Positions 11,801 through 24,300 of a stretch of 64,000 bases of DNA are shown here, one piece after another (the stretch's first letter is position 1; each line of letters opens with the position of its first letter). The stretch is taken from positions 186,001-250,000 of the forward strand of contig CM022373.1 in assembly GCA_011800155.1 (NCBI GenBank), given 5' to 3'. The translations under genes were made by a program, and so were the position numbers. The notes beneath the pieces are model-generated. The model saw only the letters and a program-made list of their open reading frames with translations, was not told the origin of the DNA and did not search any database. The DNA comes from Flammulina velutipes (Eukaryota > Basidiomycota > Agaricomycetes > Agaricales > Physalacriaceae).

Positions 11801-13438
11801 AGAAGTCGAAAACCTCCTAGGAAAAGCAAAAACTAGCTATATGTCTCGCAACCGAGGAAACAGATCTGCTCTGGAACGATTCATTTTCGAGCCCGTCGAC
11901 TTCGATCCCGACTTTGATAGAGGACAAAGCGCAAGTGATCGGCTCGTGGAGTTGTTCGAAGATGTCGTTGGATGTGATGATATCGTAGCCAAGCTGAGAA
12001 GGATTCAGAAAACCGCACTCTCGGCCAAAAAGCGAGGGGAAAACCTTGGAGACCTCGTTCCAACGACATTTGTCTTCAAAGGACCCCCAGGTCGGTCATC
12101 ATTTATCGCTACTTGAAAGGAGACTAATACTCTCGACGTCTAGGAACGGGCAAGACTACGACAGCTCGCAAGATGGGCGAAGTTTACTTTGACATGGGGA
12201 TGCTTGCTCGCCCAACCGTGCAAGAATGTTCTGCATCCGATATCGTTGGCAAATATGTTGGCCACACGGGTCCTTTGGTTCGGGAGATGTTTGAAAAGGC
12301 ACTAGGACAGGTTCTCTTCATCGACGAGGCGTATCGGTTGAAAGATGGCGGGTTTGGAAAGGAGGCAACGGACGAAATCGTCACTCTGCTTACGGACGAC
12401 AAGTTCAAGGGCAAGATTGTAGTCATATTGGCCGGCTACGATAACGATATCAACGAACTGCTCGCGATCAACCGTGGATTGTCCAGCCGCTTCACGGAAG
12501 AGGTCATCTTTGTTAACCTTCGCCCCAACGAATGTCTACAGATCCTTGCCAAAGATCTGGCGAAGCGCAAAATCCATTTGCCTGGCTTGGACGATGTTAA
12601 CAGCGATGTTACCCGGTCACTGCTGGATATCTTCAATGCGTTCACGGGACTTGAGTCGTGGGGCAACGCACGCGATGTCAAGACGCTGGCCACCAAGTTG
12701 ATCAGTGTTGCATACCAAGACGATCTGGATTCTGGCGACAATACTGGCTTCCTAATCCTGGACGGAACCAAGGCCATCGAAACTACTCTGGGCATGTACA
12801 AAGATCGTCTTGACAGACAACCCGTCTCTCCCGCTCAGCCACCACCGCTGACCAACCACTTGTTTGCTCCATCTACACCTTCACAAGCACCTCCTCCTCC
12901 ACGGATGAAGACATCGACTGTCGAACAAGAGGCCCAACCAGAACTTGAGAAAGAAGTCCACGGAAGTGGCCACGACGGGCGAGATCCTGGAGTATCGGAC
13001 GCTGTTTGGGCAGAGCTCCAAGCTGCCATTGCTGCCTCTCTCCTCGCGCAAAATCGCGCGGAGGCTGAGATTGCCGAGGCCAGGCGGGTGGCAGACGAAG
13101 CTGTTCAGAAGGAAATGGAAGAGCAAAAGCGGAAGAAGGATATCGAGACAATGCTTGCGCAAGAACAAGACCGTGCAAGACAGAATGAGTTGAAGAGGCA
13201 GAGGGAGATCCAAAGGCTGAAGGAAGTTGCGGCAAAACGTGAAAGAGAAAGGCTCGAGAATGAATGGAGGGCTAAGAGGGAGGCGGAAGAGAGGGAGAAG
13301 AAGAAAGAGGCAGAAGTGCAGAGGAAGATTCGGGATATGGGTCAGTGCGTGGCTGGCTTCCGATGGCAGAATATAGGATCAGGCTACCGGTGTATGGGGG
13401 GTTCACATTTCCTCTCCAACGCGGACCTTGGGATTTGA
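5857..13438 (+). CDS. ZNFX1/UPF1-like SF1 helicase fused to NFX1 zinc finger and three CbxX-type AAA+ modules
   Basis: Twelve exons (5857-7339, 7392-8259, 8308-8882, 8934-9264, 9313-10121, 10177-11079, 11129-11238, 11294-11452, 11504-11516, 11568-11723, 11773-12090, 12144-13438) keep frame to give 2,339 aa. Helicase motifs appear in order: GPPGTGKS (about 490), TNHALDQFLEDL, VEEAGE (about 751), GDHKQLRP, QHRMRPE, DNYQGEESD and ERLNVLLSRARDG (about 1008). An NFX1-type Cys/His cluster follows (about 1078-1140), then a charged coiled coil. Three AAA+ modules each retain Walker A ([24 protein letters not shown]) and Walker B (FVDEAY, IIDEAY, FIDEAY). The C-terminus is a second coiled coil plus a Cys/His patch (SGYRCMGGSHF). 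ZNFX1/Hrr1-type helicases act in small-RNA silencing and RNA surveillance; that role here is inference. One exon is only 13 nt. Confidence 0.88.
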
Positions 13439-13792
13439 TAGATTGTAGGAAGCATGTTATCTTTGTACCGTTAGAAAGGCAACAATGCTTATAGACGATA
13501 GGGTGTGTCGTGTGTCGGGCACATACCAGATATCGATAAATTGAACGAATGAACAAAGCTTGAGGACATGCGTATGTGTACCCAGAGACCAGTGTTACTC
13601 AATTTATGAAGCGAATTGCACAGACATTGACAACGAAACAACTTTAAGAACGTCACGGCATAGTGATCATGATTGCAAGTACAAACGAGAGTTTACAGGG
13701 TATTGCGACGATCGGCATAACTCACTATCTTTAGCGAGGGTTTAAATAGTTAAATAATCCCAATATATAAAGCCTGGGAGGGAGCGATAGAC
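13439..13792. other. short intergenic stretch
   Basis: Lies between convergent gene ends (helicase-AAA gene and chitin deacetylase). AT-rich, with no coding signal; presumably 3' UTRs and terminators. Confidence 0.4.
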
Positions 13793-15399
13793 CTACACCA
13801 TGAATGCCGATACGAGGACAGCCGCAAACGCGAACAAGGCGTTCATTGCCGTGTCTGTAGCAGAGTTCTCGCTCGTGGTACCATGAAGCACATTAGTGTT
13901 AGGTGAAGACGACGATGAAGGGCTACTGGCCGTCCTGAAACAATTCGAGTCATCGTTAGTACTCGTTGGTTACGTTGTGGGAGGTCAAACGTACCTTGTA
14001 GACTGCCTTGTCGTACTACCTTGAGGCGAAGAAGCATTACCGTCGCCACTGCCGCCTTTTGCAGGTTCGGATTGACTCAGAACCACACTGGCGGGAGTTA
14101 CACTTGATCCTTCGCCAACACCATCGGAATTCTGATACGCGGAGTCCGACACGAGTAGCGCCATCGACTTAGTTTGCCAGCCGTTTGATTTCATGATAGG
14201 GAATGCATCCATGAAGGCTTGAACGGTGTCGTCCGTGAGTTCGTGCTCGAGAATGATGAGGCCGGGGCTTTTGGGGCCTAAAGAGGTTTAGATGCCACAG
14301 CTAGCGCCACTGAATACTTTTGGCGCACCGGTTAACCATGTATTCATGCTAGTCGCGATACCTTCCATGGTCTGACCACCGGTGGACATGGCCCAGTCAT
14401 CGGTACTGAAGATAGTTAGTATGTTAGTCTGTCGTACCGCAAGATGCACTCACTCTTGGTTCCACATAATGACCTCCATGCCGAAAACCTAACAGTCATA
14501 TTATGAGGATAGATGGATGATGGCGTTGAATCGGCACTCACCTCTTCAGCGATAGCCCTTACGCGGTTGTCCGAGTCACCGAAAGGTGGGCGCCAGTATT
14601 TGGGGATGCGACCACCGGTGGAATTGCGAATGATCTCCATTGTCCAGCCGAGCTGGGCGGCAACTTGTTCGTTCGTCAGGCTTGTCATATACGGGTGCGT
14701 GTAGGTGTGAACAGCCATGTCTCCGCCTTGGTTGAAGATAGCCATAAACTCTTCGGGGTTATTGAGGATGTTCACGCCGACAAGGAAGTGAGTGGCAGTC
14801 TCCTGCTGCTGGGTCAAAAATTCGACAAGTTTGTGCGTTCCCTGGAAGAGAGGGTATAGGTATGAATGTTTAACGTAGCAGAAAAGAGGCAGACTTACAG
14901 CTTCTGGTCCATCGTCGAACCCAATGCCAATCGAGCCGTCAGGCGCGTCCCATATTTGGCCATCCACTCTACACTTGTAAGTGCTGGAGCAGACTTCGGG
15001 ACTCTGGGGATCGTGGCCCTCAATGTAGGTCGGAAACCCGGTGTCCGAAAGGACGGACGGGGGGAAGTTGGGAATTCTTCCATCTGCGACCGCAGCGTTC
15101 AGCGCGTCCTTCCATGCCTGTGGCATTTGTTCGGGGTCTGGGGTCGTTGAGGGATATGAGGCTGACCATGCTATCAGATGGTATTAGCGATCTAACGAGG
15201 AGGAAGCGAAGAGGTAAAAAAGCGTACTAGCCGATCCAACCTCAGGATAGTCCGTGCCATCAGTACTTGCCCGAGGGAATAGTTTGTGCACTGGATGGTC
15301 GCGTTCATGGTACCAAGTACGGCGCCCAGGAATGTGAGCGGGGGCGTGCGCAAAGGCAAAGGTGGTGAAGGTTAAAGCAAGCGATAAAGAGCGTAGCAT
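13793..15399 (-). CDS. GPI-anchored chitin deacetylase (CE4, NodB domain)
   Basis: Converts cell-wall chitin to chitosan by N-deacetylation at the cell surface. Seven exons on the minus strand (15228-15399, 14899-15170, 14542-14841, 14454-14488, 14329-14405, 13995-14277, 13793-13934) give 426 aa. A signal peptide occupies about residues 1-18 (MLRSLSLALTFTTFAFAHA). NodB motifs are intact: FDDGPE (metal and catalytic Asp pair), HTYTHP (metal His), YWRPPFGDSDNR and the late LEHE. The C-terminus is Ser/Thr-rich and ends in a hydrophobic tail (FAFAAVLVSAFMV), as expected for GPI attachment. The start at 15397-15399 was chosen because it begins the signal peptide; the upstream in-frame ATG would add a charged extension. 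A TTATAT run about 70 nt upstream of the ATG could be a TATA element. Confidence 0.92.
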
Positions 15400-17232
15400 G
15401 TTGGGAAAAGAATTTGAAGAGGGAAAAGACAGAATGGGCAATGAGGTCCAGCTCCAAGAAAAGACGATATAAGTACTAGTCCAAACCGTTTGGCGAGTCC
15501 AAAAGCGCGATCTTGATAGTTTTGCCCCCACGGGCTTCAGTACCCGTTAGACGGGTACGGGAAGCGCAAAATGAAACCTTCGTTTCAACGGGCTTGTTCG
15601 CCATTTGAGTGGCCAAATTTGAAAGGCAGTCTGGAGAGAAGGAAATGATTTCAGATACATCTTAATCAGAAACAGCGCAGGGGGTTGCCGAGAAGGAGGA
15701 AGGACGACTATTCCTAGACGCCACGATCTGGATAGAACCACATGGATGATGCCGCTATATGCCGCCTCTTTTGCGCATGAGCTCGCTAGCTTATTTCCTT
15801 GCCCTGCAACTAGTCTCAGCGTGTCGAAGAACATCGGTGTGAAACTTCCTTGGGCGGAAAGATTGCCGCGAATACCACAAGGCGCTCATTATTTAGGCGA
15901 TAAACGCCATCCTGTTTTTTGGAGCATATAGGTGCGTGTCCAGCGTTCGAAAGCCGGAGAGGCGTCTCCCGGTTGTAGTTGAACAAGGTGAAAGACGATT
16001 CCTGTTAGGTAAGCCACGCGTTAATCGAACAGTGGCGTAAAACCCCTGCAGTATGATCTACTCATATTTCTATCCATACTTTCCCATAGAAACATGATAC
16101 TATAAGCTAGACGGTAACATAACACAGGAATTTATCAACAAAAGACCGAGAATACAGAAATGACATTTACCTCATCTTAAAACTTGAAAAGCATCCTGCA
16201 AAACCCGCGCTCATGTCTACTTACGGATGCAGCCATCATTCAAGATGTGGGTTGATTCACAAAGGTACGCAATTAGGAGTTCGAACTCAGGACCCACAGT
16301 GGTCCATATCGCGGATGATCGTCATCGAATGATGTATGTATTTGATTACCCTCTCCATACAGCTTACCACAGCTTACCACCTCTTACCACCTGAATGAGA
16401 ATTTCAGAGAAGCGATTTGACTTAGAATCTTGACTTCCAACAAGTACTCTGGTACGCCGAAGAACGCTTTATATCTCTTCTACTCTTCCAAGGTCGCGCC
16501 ACATTATTATTCAACATCACTATTAGGTAATGACACACGTGTCCCTCTCACTCATAACCATCGACGCGCCGTCGAACGCGTCTACTCGTCTACTGTTGTC
16601 AGTTCATCCTGGTAGTGCGTATTCGTAGTTTGCTCATAGTGATTGCTACATTGCTGACTGAGCCGGTCCGCGCGTACCCAGAGTATCTTGGCTGGGACTC
16701 CTGAGTTATGGCCGTGTATAACGCCGAGGGATGGCTCAGACTGGCTCTACTTGTCCTGACAATCTGACGGCTCGCCTCTCACTATCCCTCTACCACAACT
16801 CAAAGGCAATGACATTCATTGTTGTCCTTGTTCATGACAAAAATTCAACAACATGACCCATGACGCATCAAAGTTTCGTGAGCAATTTCAAACGAATCAA
16901 AGGTCGGGACATCCATCCTCCACTGGATCTATTTATAGTGTGCATTTTTTCAAGCTGGTCGTTTTTTACATTCAACGTTACCGACACCAGAGGTTTCCCC
17001 AAGGACGCGTGAGTAACATCTGACATCTTGGTATCTACACAGAGGCAGAAATGACGCGTCTTTTTAGCTCTCTCGGTCCTCCTGTTTCCACGACCATGTG
17101 TATGAGGGCCTGATGGTCCCGGGGGTAGAACGAATTAGGCCTTGGGAAAAATTGTATACAAAAGCCTCTCCACAGATAACCCCGACTCCCCGACATTCCC
17201 CCTCATTCCCCCACTGATCCCCCACCTTCTTC
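15400..17232. other. 1.8-kb intergenic region
   Basis: Contains the promoters of the chitin deacetylase (minus) and of the ACS transporter (plus). No convincing gene or RNA gene seen. One minor tandem repeat at 16361-16390 is listed separately. Confidence 0.4.
16361..16390. repeat. three tandem copies of a 10-mer
   Basis: Two exact copies of AGCTTACCAC are followed by CTCTTACCAC. This is a short, probably incidental tandem array in the intergenic region upstream of the MFS transporter. Confidence 0.6.
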
Positions 17233-19133
17233 ATGTCGAAATCCACGACAGAAAACCGTGAGCTCTCAGAGAAGCATCAGTCTTCGGCAGAGGGCGATGT
17301 CGATCCCAACGCCCAGTTCGGAGGGCTTGAGGCGAGGAAAAAACTGGAGAAGAAGTTGTTACTCAAGGTGGATGCGCGGATGAGTATCCTGCTGCTTATC
17401 TACATCTTGAACTACGTGAGTTCGAGTTATGTCTCTTCATATGTGAAAATCTGACCCAGTATCGCAGATCGATAGAAATAATGCTAGGTTGGCTCTATTC
17501 TGGATGTCACTCTTCATATCTAATACCCTTCATCTCGCAGCGCTGCACGTCTGAAAGGTTTCGAAGCAGACCTCAAATTAGAGGGACAGCAATTTGCGAC
17601 GATCCTATCCATTCTATATGTTGGGTAAGTACATCGCGCCATTTCAAGCAGCATTACTGAAGCCTCCCATCTAGATACATCCTTATGCAAGTGCCCTCGT
17701 AAGCATCCCTACTCTCTAATGACATACAGTTCCTCATTATATCCCGTAGAAACATGTTTCTCAACAAGATTGGAAAGCCCTCGTTATACCTCCCAGCTTG
17801 CATGCTCATATGGGGAATGATCTCGGTTTTGACCGGTGTAACGACCAGCTTCGTTGGCGCGCTGATGACTCGCTTCTTCTTGGGTTTCGTCGAAGCTGCG
17901 TTCTTGCCCGGATCGCTATTCTTGCTCTCAAAAGTGCGTACACGACACTGTCCCCGCTATATTTGCATACTAATTATAATGAAACTTCAGTGGTACAAAC
18001 GGGACGAGATTGGTCTGCGCTCCGCCCTCCTTTTCTGTGGTAACATCATCAGCAATGCGTTCGGAACTCTGATGGCCTCTGGCATCTTGAGCAAAATGGA
18101 GGGCAAGCTCGGGCATCGAGCCTGGAGGTCAGTCGCTTCCCTTTGATGCTCCCCCAACGTGCCTTACCATACCTCCCAGATGGCTCTTCTACATTGAAGG
18201 TGCCATGACCATGGCCGTCGCCGTCATCGCTATCTTCGTGCTGCCCGATTTCCCTTCCACCAGCACCTGGCTCAGTCCCGAGGAGCGTTCCTTGGCCATC
18301 CTGAGAATGTCAGAGGATGTGGGTATTGCTGACGACGCCACTGGGAAAGATGAAGAGACGGGTGCGATAGAGGGTCTGCGTATGGCTGTCATGGATTGGC
18401 GTGTGTGGTGGATGTCCTTGTCCTTGACATCGATGGTCGTTGCGTTGTCCTTCAACGCCTACTTCCCTACCTTGACCGCGACTCTGGGATACAGCACCAC
18501 AGTGTCTCTCCTGCTTTGTGCTCCGCCATGGATTTTCGCTTCCATCGTAGCATTCTTCCTCTCTCGGTACGGTTCCCGGCGACTCTTGATGCAATAATTT
18601 ACTAATTTCCCTTCTCAGCCATTCTGATCAAGTCGGCGAACGATTCTGGCACATCGCTGCGTCGTACTTCGTTGGCCTCATTGGCTTCGTCATCGCCGTC
18701 TCTACTATGAACACTGCTGCCCGCTATGTGTCCTTGTACGTCTTTCCTGTCTCATCCCCAACCTCACACTGACTGACCTCGGAATCCCAGGTTCCTAATG
18801 GCCCAATCCTACGCCGGATTTATCGTATTCTACGCATGGCTATCCAACTCATTCCCTAGACCAGCATCGAAACGTGCCGTCGTCCTAGCCCTGACCAACG
18901 CGCTCTCTCAGCTCGGGAATGTCGCGGGCTCGTACGTCTGGCAGCACAAGTGGGAACCTACGTATCGCAACGCGTACGGAATATGCATCGCCACTTGTGG
19001 GCTCTCCATCATCATGTGCTTTGGCTTCAGGATGGAGTTGGTACGACAGAACAAGAAGTTGGCGGAGGCGGAGGAAGCGGAGTTGGGTGGACCACTTGGG
19101 GAGACTCAGAAGGGGTATAGGTACATGTTGTAG
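17233..19133 (+). CDS. MFS transporter, anion:cation symporter (Dal5/allantoate permease-like) family
   Basis: Plasma-membrane permease expected to import a small organic anion or vitamin by proton symport. Nine exons (17233-17415, 17468-17487, 17541-17624, 17675-17698, 17750-17933, 17991-18127, 18180-18566, 18619-18735, 18791-19133) give 492 aa with about twelve hydrophobic segments. ACS hallmarks are visible: a polar N-terminus, then LLIYILNYIDRNN leading TM1, ILYVGYILMQVPSNMFL around TM2, and TRFFLGFVEAAFLPG around TM4. The central loop follows LPDFPSTSTWLSPEERSLA, and the cytosolic tail is charged. Exons 2 (20 nt) and 4 (24 nt) are microexons whose inclusion is required for the TM1-TM2 consensus. 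Substrate cannot be read from sequence; allantoate, nicotinate, pantothenate and biotin-type transporters all share this signature. Confidence 0.9.
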
Positions 19134-19451
19134 ACGAACATATGTACAAGCCATTTATATATAGATTACTCCAAGCAGCAAACTGCCCTACCATGTAGTA
19201 AATTAATTGTTAGTACAAGGCGGGCACTTCTCAAAGGCCACGAGTTGTGGGAGGGAATCCATTTCCGATTCGTCCTGTCGATCACGCCAAGGGCGGTTGA
19301 TGGTGGCAGTGACCACGTTTGGCTGTATTTGCTCTTCCTCCTTTCCTCCTGTCCACACTCCGATGGATTAGTTCTCTATCTTTGCCATCCTCAATGTCGC
19401 CGGTCATTCCAACTTACCCAACATCTACGCCAATCTTGTATCTATATTCAT
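19134..19451. other. short intergenic stretch
   Basis: Between two plus-strand genes. An open frame continuous with exon 1 of the next gene extends back to 19245, but it shows no conserved features and its better start is at 19452. Confidence 0.4.
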
Positions 19452-20798
19452 ATGGGAAGCAAGGAACGGGAAAAGGAACAGGATAGAGAGGTACGTTTCG
19501 GAAATAATGGCGAATCATGGTTGGTATTGACAAAATAATAGATTCAACGTCTTCGAAGATTAGCTCAGTTGCATGCTGCGCGGTCAACCCAGGTTTATGC
19601 TCGTCTTAATGCGACTCAACTGGCTCTGGATGTCATGCAAGCCCAACACGACGAAGAACTGTCTACTGTACATCAAGAGAAACGCGTACTCGAGGCTCAA
19701 ATTTTGAAGTATAAACAACGTCTCGGAAACGTCGAGAGGGAACGTGATGACATGCGGGAAGCTGTAAATCAACTTATAGACAAAAGTACAGCACCCGTCA
19801 ACTGCCTTTTTATTTTTTAACGGAATTCTATTTGTCAGTCGCTCAACAAGATGACTTTGGCGTTTGGCCTACGAGCAAGATGAGGATATCTACGTTTCTC
19901 GGTATGCCCTCGTTGAAATTATGTGAACGAAAGTATTGACCGACACTCCGTAGACCCCCTTCTACCGGAGCCTCCAACGTCTCAATCTGAGCGTTGGCAT
20001 ACTGAGACCGAAGCGTATGCCGCATCTATGATCCAACGACTTTTATCAGAGAAAGCTTCTCAAAAGAGGGAGTTGGTACGCGCTCAATGGGAACGCAAAA
20101 TCCTGAACGCCCAGCTCGCACTACGCGACGTGAACGCTTTGAGTGGAGAAAACCAACCAGACCTCCAGACAGGAGAGCTGGAAGATATAGACGAAGACCA
20201 AGCGTTGGAGATTCTCGAGGGTCAGGATATTAGACAACGCGCACTGGAGATTGAAGTAGAAGGACTGAGGCGACGGGTGCAGAATCGGATGGTCCTTCAC
20301 GACAACGACAACGACCAGGATCAGGACCGGGACTACTCCGAGGATCCCAGGAATCGCCCCCCACGGCCTCCATCACACATAAGAGACTCACTCTCCCCCG
20401 TAGCCTCGACATCCCGCAGACATGTACCCCACGAAGAATCAGAGGAATCCGATTCTTCTTCTTCGCCCCTTCCGGTCTCCCATGTTGACGCTCTGGCTGC
20501 TGAGGTCCGCGACTTGCGCTACAAGATAGAAGAGTTCCATTCGGAGAGGGAAATGCTTCTGCGCATGATTGAAGAGGTTCGCTTTTTTGTTCATATGAGT
20601 TGGTTGACCTTGAGACTGATTTGCGCACAGGCAAAGGGGGATGACTTGACGGTCACTCAGAGTCAGATCCAAACCGTACCTCCCGTGCCAGAGTTGACGG
20701 CCGACATAAACCTACTAGACTCGGATGATGGCGAAATGTCTATGGAGCTCGCGACGCCGCTTTTTCCGACGACTTCACTCCCGCCGTTGTTTCCATGA
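19452..20798 (+). CDS. hypothetical coiled-coil protein
   Basis: I do not recognise this gene beyond its architecture. Exons 19452-19490, 19542-19785, 19839-19901, 19954-20576 and 20631-20798 give 378 aa. The N-terminal third is strongly heptad-patterned coiled coil (RRLAQLHAARSTQVYARL through GNVERERDDMREAVNQLID). A second helical segment follows (YAASMIQRLLSEKASQKREL and on), then a low-complexity Asp/Ser/Pro region, a third helix (DALAAEVRDLRYKIEEFHSE) and a Pro/Leu-rich tail. The last intron (20577-20630, 54 nt) has no stop and keeps frame, so an unspliced reading would carry 18 extra residues. No membrane segment or catalytic motif. A structural or scaffolding role is only a guess. The ATG at 19452 is the first one giving a coiled-coil start; an upstream exon is possible. 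Confidence 0.7.
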
Positions 20799-21304
20799 TG
20801 CCACTGCACTTATTATTCGGACATCCACACTACCTACTTCTGTTGTGAGGCCATTTACTTGTTGTATGTATCATTATATATTCTTTCTTGCATACTTCTT
20901 GGACGCTACTTTGCAGTTATGCTATCGAGTTACGATTTATACCCTTATAATTATGCGAGGCACATTTCCCTCCCCCTCCTGCGCCTATGATTGGATAGAG
21001 AGGTACCCAAGGAAACCGACGATTGATACTTTAGAAAATGGAGCATAATTCATGAATCGTTTCTCAGAACCATGTAAAGTTGGAGCGCTCTTTCTGGTTA
21101 GGACGTGTAGATGATGTGGCCGAGAATCAAGTGCGAAATCATGATTATATGTTGATCTGCAACCGCCACCTTGTCCTGGTCCGCAGAGAAATCAGCCATT
21201 CTCAGGCCTAAATTTCTCGATAACTTTCTGGACTCTTTTCATTCGTAGTCCTCCGCACAGTCTTCCTGAAATCTAGTCAGCCACGGCCATAGTTCGTCGG
21301 GACC
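20799..21304. other. intergenic, upstream of the Rho GEF gene
   Basis: 506 bp with no supportable gene. It should contain the 3' end of the coiled-coil gene and the promoter of the Rho GEF gene. Confidence 0.4.
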
Positions 21305-24300
21305 ATGTCGACGTCCAAGGCAAGACCGCGGTCCAGTTCGCCCATCGACCAGGATCTCCAACAACTCTACGACCAAGTATGGGCAGGATTCGCTACGGAC
21401 GACCCTCCTGCATCGACACTGTCGAGCGAAAGGGATATCGATACCATATACAGTGTATACGGGAGGGACGATGACCGCGACTACCCGACAGCGATGCCCA
21501 GTACGTGACTGTCCGTCTGGCAGCTTCCTTACCTACAATATTTCAGGCTCTCACAGGGACCGAACGCAACGACGAGGCGTATCCCCCATGAATGGACGCA
21601 GACCGTACGGCGATGACCCAAGTGCGCGAATTGTTCTCAATGAATTTAATTATCCCCTGACGCATGGCAGACTCTCATGGCAACTTGTATGTGTCCCCAC
21701 CACAGCGAGATACGCCGTCACCATCGCCTGTCAATGCAAACGGCAGTGGACGCCGGCTGCCACCGACGCCTAGCTTCCACTCGTCCACACCGTCGATAAC
21801 TATGCCAGAGCCGGAGCTCTACGACTCCCGTTCGTCGCCCCGGTCAATAGACAGCCCCGACTTTTATTCATCATCGAACGGCGATTTGCTGCGGAAAGCA
21901 ACGGACAAACGGGGTTCCAACAATAGGCGCCTACCAGAGCCTCCTCGTCCTATAGGTCTCCCTTCAGACGTCCGGCCTGTCAGCAAACAGAGGGAACCAA
22001 AGCCAGACGTCCGTCCGTCGAGCTCAAGCTCCAGGTTTAGAGAACCAACCACCGATTTCTACCATGAGCCCCATCGTAACCATGATCAACGACGGCAGTC
22101 CCCCCAGAGTTATCGCTCTCCAACCTCTCCAACCTCCAATGGTCCTGACCTACAAACCATTCAGCCACCCACCCGTGACTACTTCCAAGACCCAGTCAGC
22201 TACTTCCCTTCCCAAGAGGCAGGACCGAGCTTCGCTGGCTCAAATTATAGGCAGCCAACGTCTGCAGATCTTGGCGCGGGCTACGCTGATCCCAATAAAA
22301 GCCAATACAGGAACACCGGAGTCAACAACTCTCCTGGATACAGCATAATGCAGTCTTCCTCCTCGTCATCCTCCCCGTCTACCCTCCCACCTCCGCAGAT
22401 TTACCAAGTTCCTCTACCCGAACCAGTCAGCCCAACCGACAACTACTACGATGTTGGCCCCAGCAATGTCAATCGCCGCCCGAGCGCCATGCTCCACGAC
22501 ATTGCAAACTACTCACATACCCAGGACTATGAGGAAGATGCCGAGCCCGAGTTTTGGGAGGACGAGGACGAGGGCGAGGACAGCTTCGTCAACTTTGCTC
22601 TGCTGTCCCATCTTGCCGTGCAGCTCAAGGACAAGGTACCCAGAGGCACCCACGTAAAAGGCAGCATACCCTACCCACGGGCTTTCACCGGCAAGGACAT
22701 CGTCTCGACTATCCAGCTGCTGATCCAGCGCGAGCTCGCCATGAATCACGGCATGTCCACCAACGACCGACGTGCTGCACTTCAGGTAGCTCGCAGTTTG
22801 CAGAGCCAGCTGTACTTTTACGAAGTGGAGTGGGGCGGTCGCGTCCTCCAGGATGGAGTCGAGGATGTGTACATGTTCTTGGATGACCAGGAAGGCGCAT
22901 CTTCATCCGCCGGTCCGGGCGTTGGCGAGGAGCTTCCCACCGGAGTCGTGACTATGCTCACCAAATGCTATGTCGCGACGTGCGTGGACGAAGCGCCTTG
23001 TTACTCATATTCCTGCCCACGACGTGGAAACTCTATCCTTGGACCCGCTCAAATTCCTGCCGAACAGCCTCTCCCTGAACAGAAACCAGACTGGCCAAGC
23101 ACCGTGCCGAAGGAGGTCCTCGACACGCTTCCCGAGAGCGAGATCAACCGTCAAACCATCATCCACAAAATCATTCACAAGGAGGACCAATACTTGCAGG
23201 ATCTTGACGTCGTCGAAACGGACTTTATCCGCCCATTGCGTCGTGCGAACCCCCCTGTGATCTCGCCTGCTTCCAGATTGGATGATTTCATAGACGAAGT
23301 CTTTGGAAACATACTAGATTTGCGAGAGTGCAACAGGAGGCTCTTGGAGGTCATGTATGTTCGACAGAGGGAGCAACAATATGTTGTGCAGGGCATTGGA
23401 GACATCTTCTTGACGGCGGCGACGGAGTTTAGGTTGGCGTATCCGATCTACATTGGTCACTATCCTTTGGCGGAGAAAAAGCTCAAGGAGGAGGAGGAGA
23501 ATAACCCTGAGTTCAGGAGGCTTATGGAGGTATGTCTTCATCTTCATCCTCAACCTCACCTACTGATACGTGACTTTCGTAGCAATGCGCAAAACAGACG
23601 AGCCGTGAAGGTGGAGAGAGTATCCATCTCAACTTAAAGCATTATCTCAGTCGGCCGTTGGAGCATTTGCAAAAGTACCCCGTTGCTCTCGAAGCTATCT
23701 TCCATGAGACGGTACATGGCAACCCGGACGCAGACTATCTGCTGGAGGCCATCGAGGCTATCAAGAGTTTGCAGACGATGGCGCAGCTGCGAACCTTCCA
23801 AGTTGCGATGGGCAAGGGTACGCCGGGCAAGTGGGAGTGGCATGACATGGTATCCACCGAAGTGAGAAAAGGTCTGTCGAAAGAGGAAGCAAAACGACAG
23901 TCGTAAGTCGCTTCGACCATGTCCGTCTTGCCATGCGACTGACAGTGTTCAGTATCATTTTTGAACTCATCAAGGGTGAAATGGCGTATGTTAAGGATTT
24001 GGAGAATATCGACATCGTCAGTATTCGGTTCTCTCTCTCTTCCTGGTGATCTTTTCCTGATGGGCTTCTTGTCTAGATGTACATCCAAGAACTGCGAAAA
24101 GCTGATCCTCCCATCATAGCTCCCGACAGGCTAAACGTGTTCATACGAGAAGTTTTCCACAATTTCCAAGAGCTCTCGTATCACCATCGTAAACTGGTCG
24201 AAAAGTTCCATGAGATCCAACGAGAGGAGCATCCAGTCATTCGAAGCATCACTGCGCCCATGTTCGACGCAGCCCTGCAGTTCAGAGACGCATACATGGA

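Noticed and set aside
16270..16300. GTTCGAAC box resembling a tRNA T-arm
   Set aside because: The sequence is a short palindrome (GAGTTCGAACTC); flanking bases do not form a T stem, acceptor stem or anticodon arm on either strand.
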